Positions 63,965 to 64,000 of a stretch of 64,000 bases of DNA are shown one piece after another. Where the stretch lies: NCBI GenBank assembly GCA_004154925.1, contig QJNS01000047.1:62001-126000 (forward strand), given 5' to 3'. Position numbers and translations under genes: made by a program. Numbering within the stretch: the first letter of the stretch is position 1; each line of letters opens with the position of its first letter. The DNA is from Monosporascus cannonballus (taxonomy: Eukaryota > Ascomycota > Sordariomycetes > Xylariales). The notes below the pieces were generated by a model. It saw only the letters and a program-made list of their open reading frames with translations, was not told the DNA's origin and did not search any database.

Positions 63965-64000
63965 AAAGGGTCGGTAACCGACCCTTTAGTTTCGCCTTTT

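Larger units (their letters stand above)
57610..64000 (-). mobile_element. element E: Ty3/gypsy chromovirus, minus strand, runs off the window
   Basis: The 3' LTR is at 57610-58030, with the purine tract (reverse complement of TTATTTCCTTTTTCC) just inside. Reading the minus strand from 64000 down: gag N-terminus 63964-63782 (PPPGYYEMPNVKGYKPIFPK, then NGLKDLNGFLV), zinc knuckle 63178-63137 (CFNYGKKGYFKNEY, where CCHC has lost Cys and His to Tyr), RT near 61230-61085 with an intact VFVYLDDIFIYSE, and a chromodomain near 58930-58790 (KIQYLVK). Same family as B1 by LTR. The 5' LTR lies beyond the window. A mixed RIP load, with several blocks well preserved. Confidence 0.82.

Noticed and set aside
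1..64000. CRISPR array, bacterial operon or toxin-antitoxin system
   Set aside because: No regularly spaced short repeats, no ribosome-binding-site pattern and no co-directional gene cluster. Introns and retrotransposons show a eukaryotic genome.

Overview
The window looks like a repeat-rich accessory region of a filamentous ascomycete (Pezizomycotina). The support is short fungal-style introns, fungus-specific gene families, Ty3/gypsy chromoviruses, a Helitron fragment and heavy damage of the repeat-induced point mutation (RIP) type. No rRNA, tRNA or CRISPR array was recognised, and nothing looks bacterial or mitochondrial.

The DNA alternates between two states. GC-balanced islands (about 1-6400, 36400-44930 and 53410-56580) hold genes, many of them broken. 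AT-rich blocks (about 6580-36300, 44930-53406 and 56580-64000) hold retrotransposons whose reading frames are full of TAA/TAG. In these blocks the surviving cytosines lie mostly in CpG, as expected when CpA has been turned into TpA on both strands.

Island 1 holds a compact bZIP-like gene with a probable GC-AG intron, a small Cys-rich zinc-ribbon ORF, a serine beta-lactamase-like gene cut in two by a 210-bp solo LTR with a 5-bp target duplication, an apparently intact APH-type kinase gene, and a frameshifted member of a fungal family with a three-copy 24-bp in-frame repeat.

Block 1 holds element A (6588-13211, minus) and a three-level nest: B1 (13935-35273) contains B2 (16989-31167), which contains B3 (20178-27227). 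Each is bounded by a 5-bp target duplication, so the insertion order can be read directly.

Island 2 holds an unrecognised two-exon gene, a degenerate repeat cluster, a dynamin-like GTPase pseudogene and a Myb-like pseudogene. Most nonsense codons in these two are what CpA-to-TpA change would give. Block 2 holds the 3' end of element C and a complete element D (46637-53406).

Island 3 holds a coiled-coil ORF, a C2H2 zinc-finger pseudogene, and a Helitron Rep fragment cut by a second copy of the same solo LTR. Block 3 holds an LTR fragment (F) and element E (minus strand, running past the window end).

The most interesting signal is a coiled-coil ORF on the antisense strand between the chromodomain and the 3' LTR of the chromoviruses. 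It aligns between families with different LTRs (D and E, with traces in B1 and B2), and its stops fit RIP.
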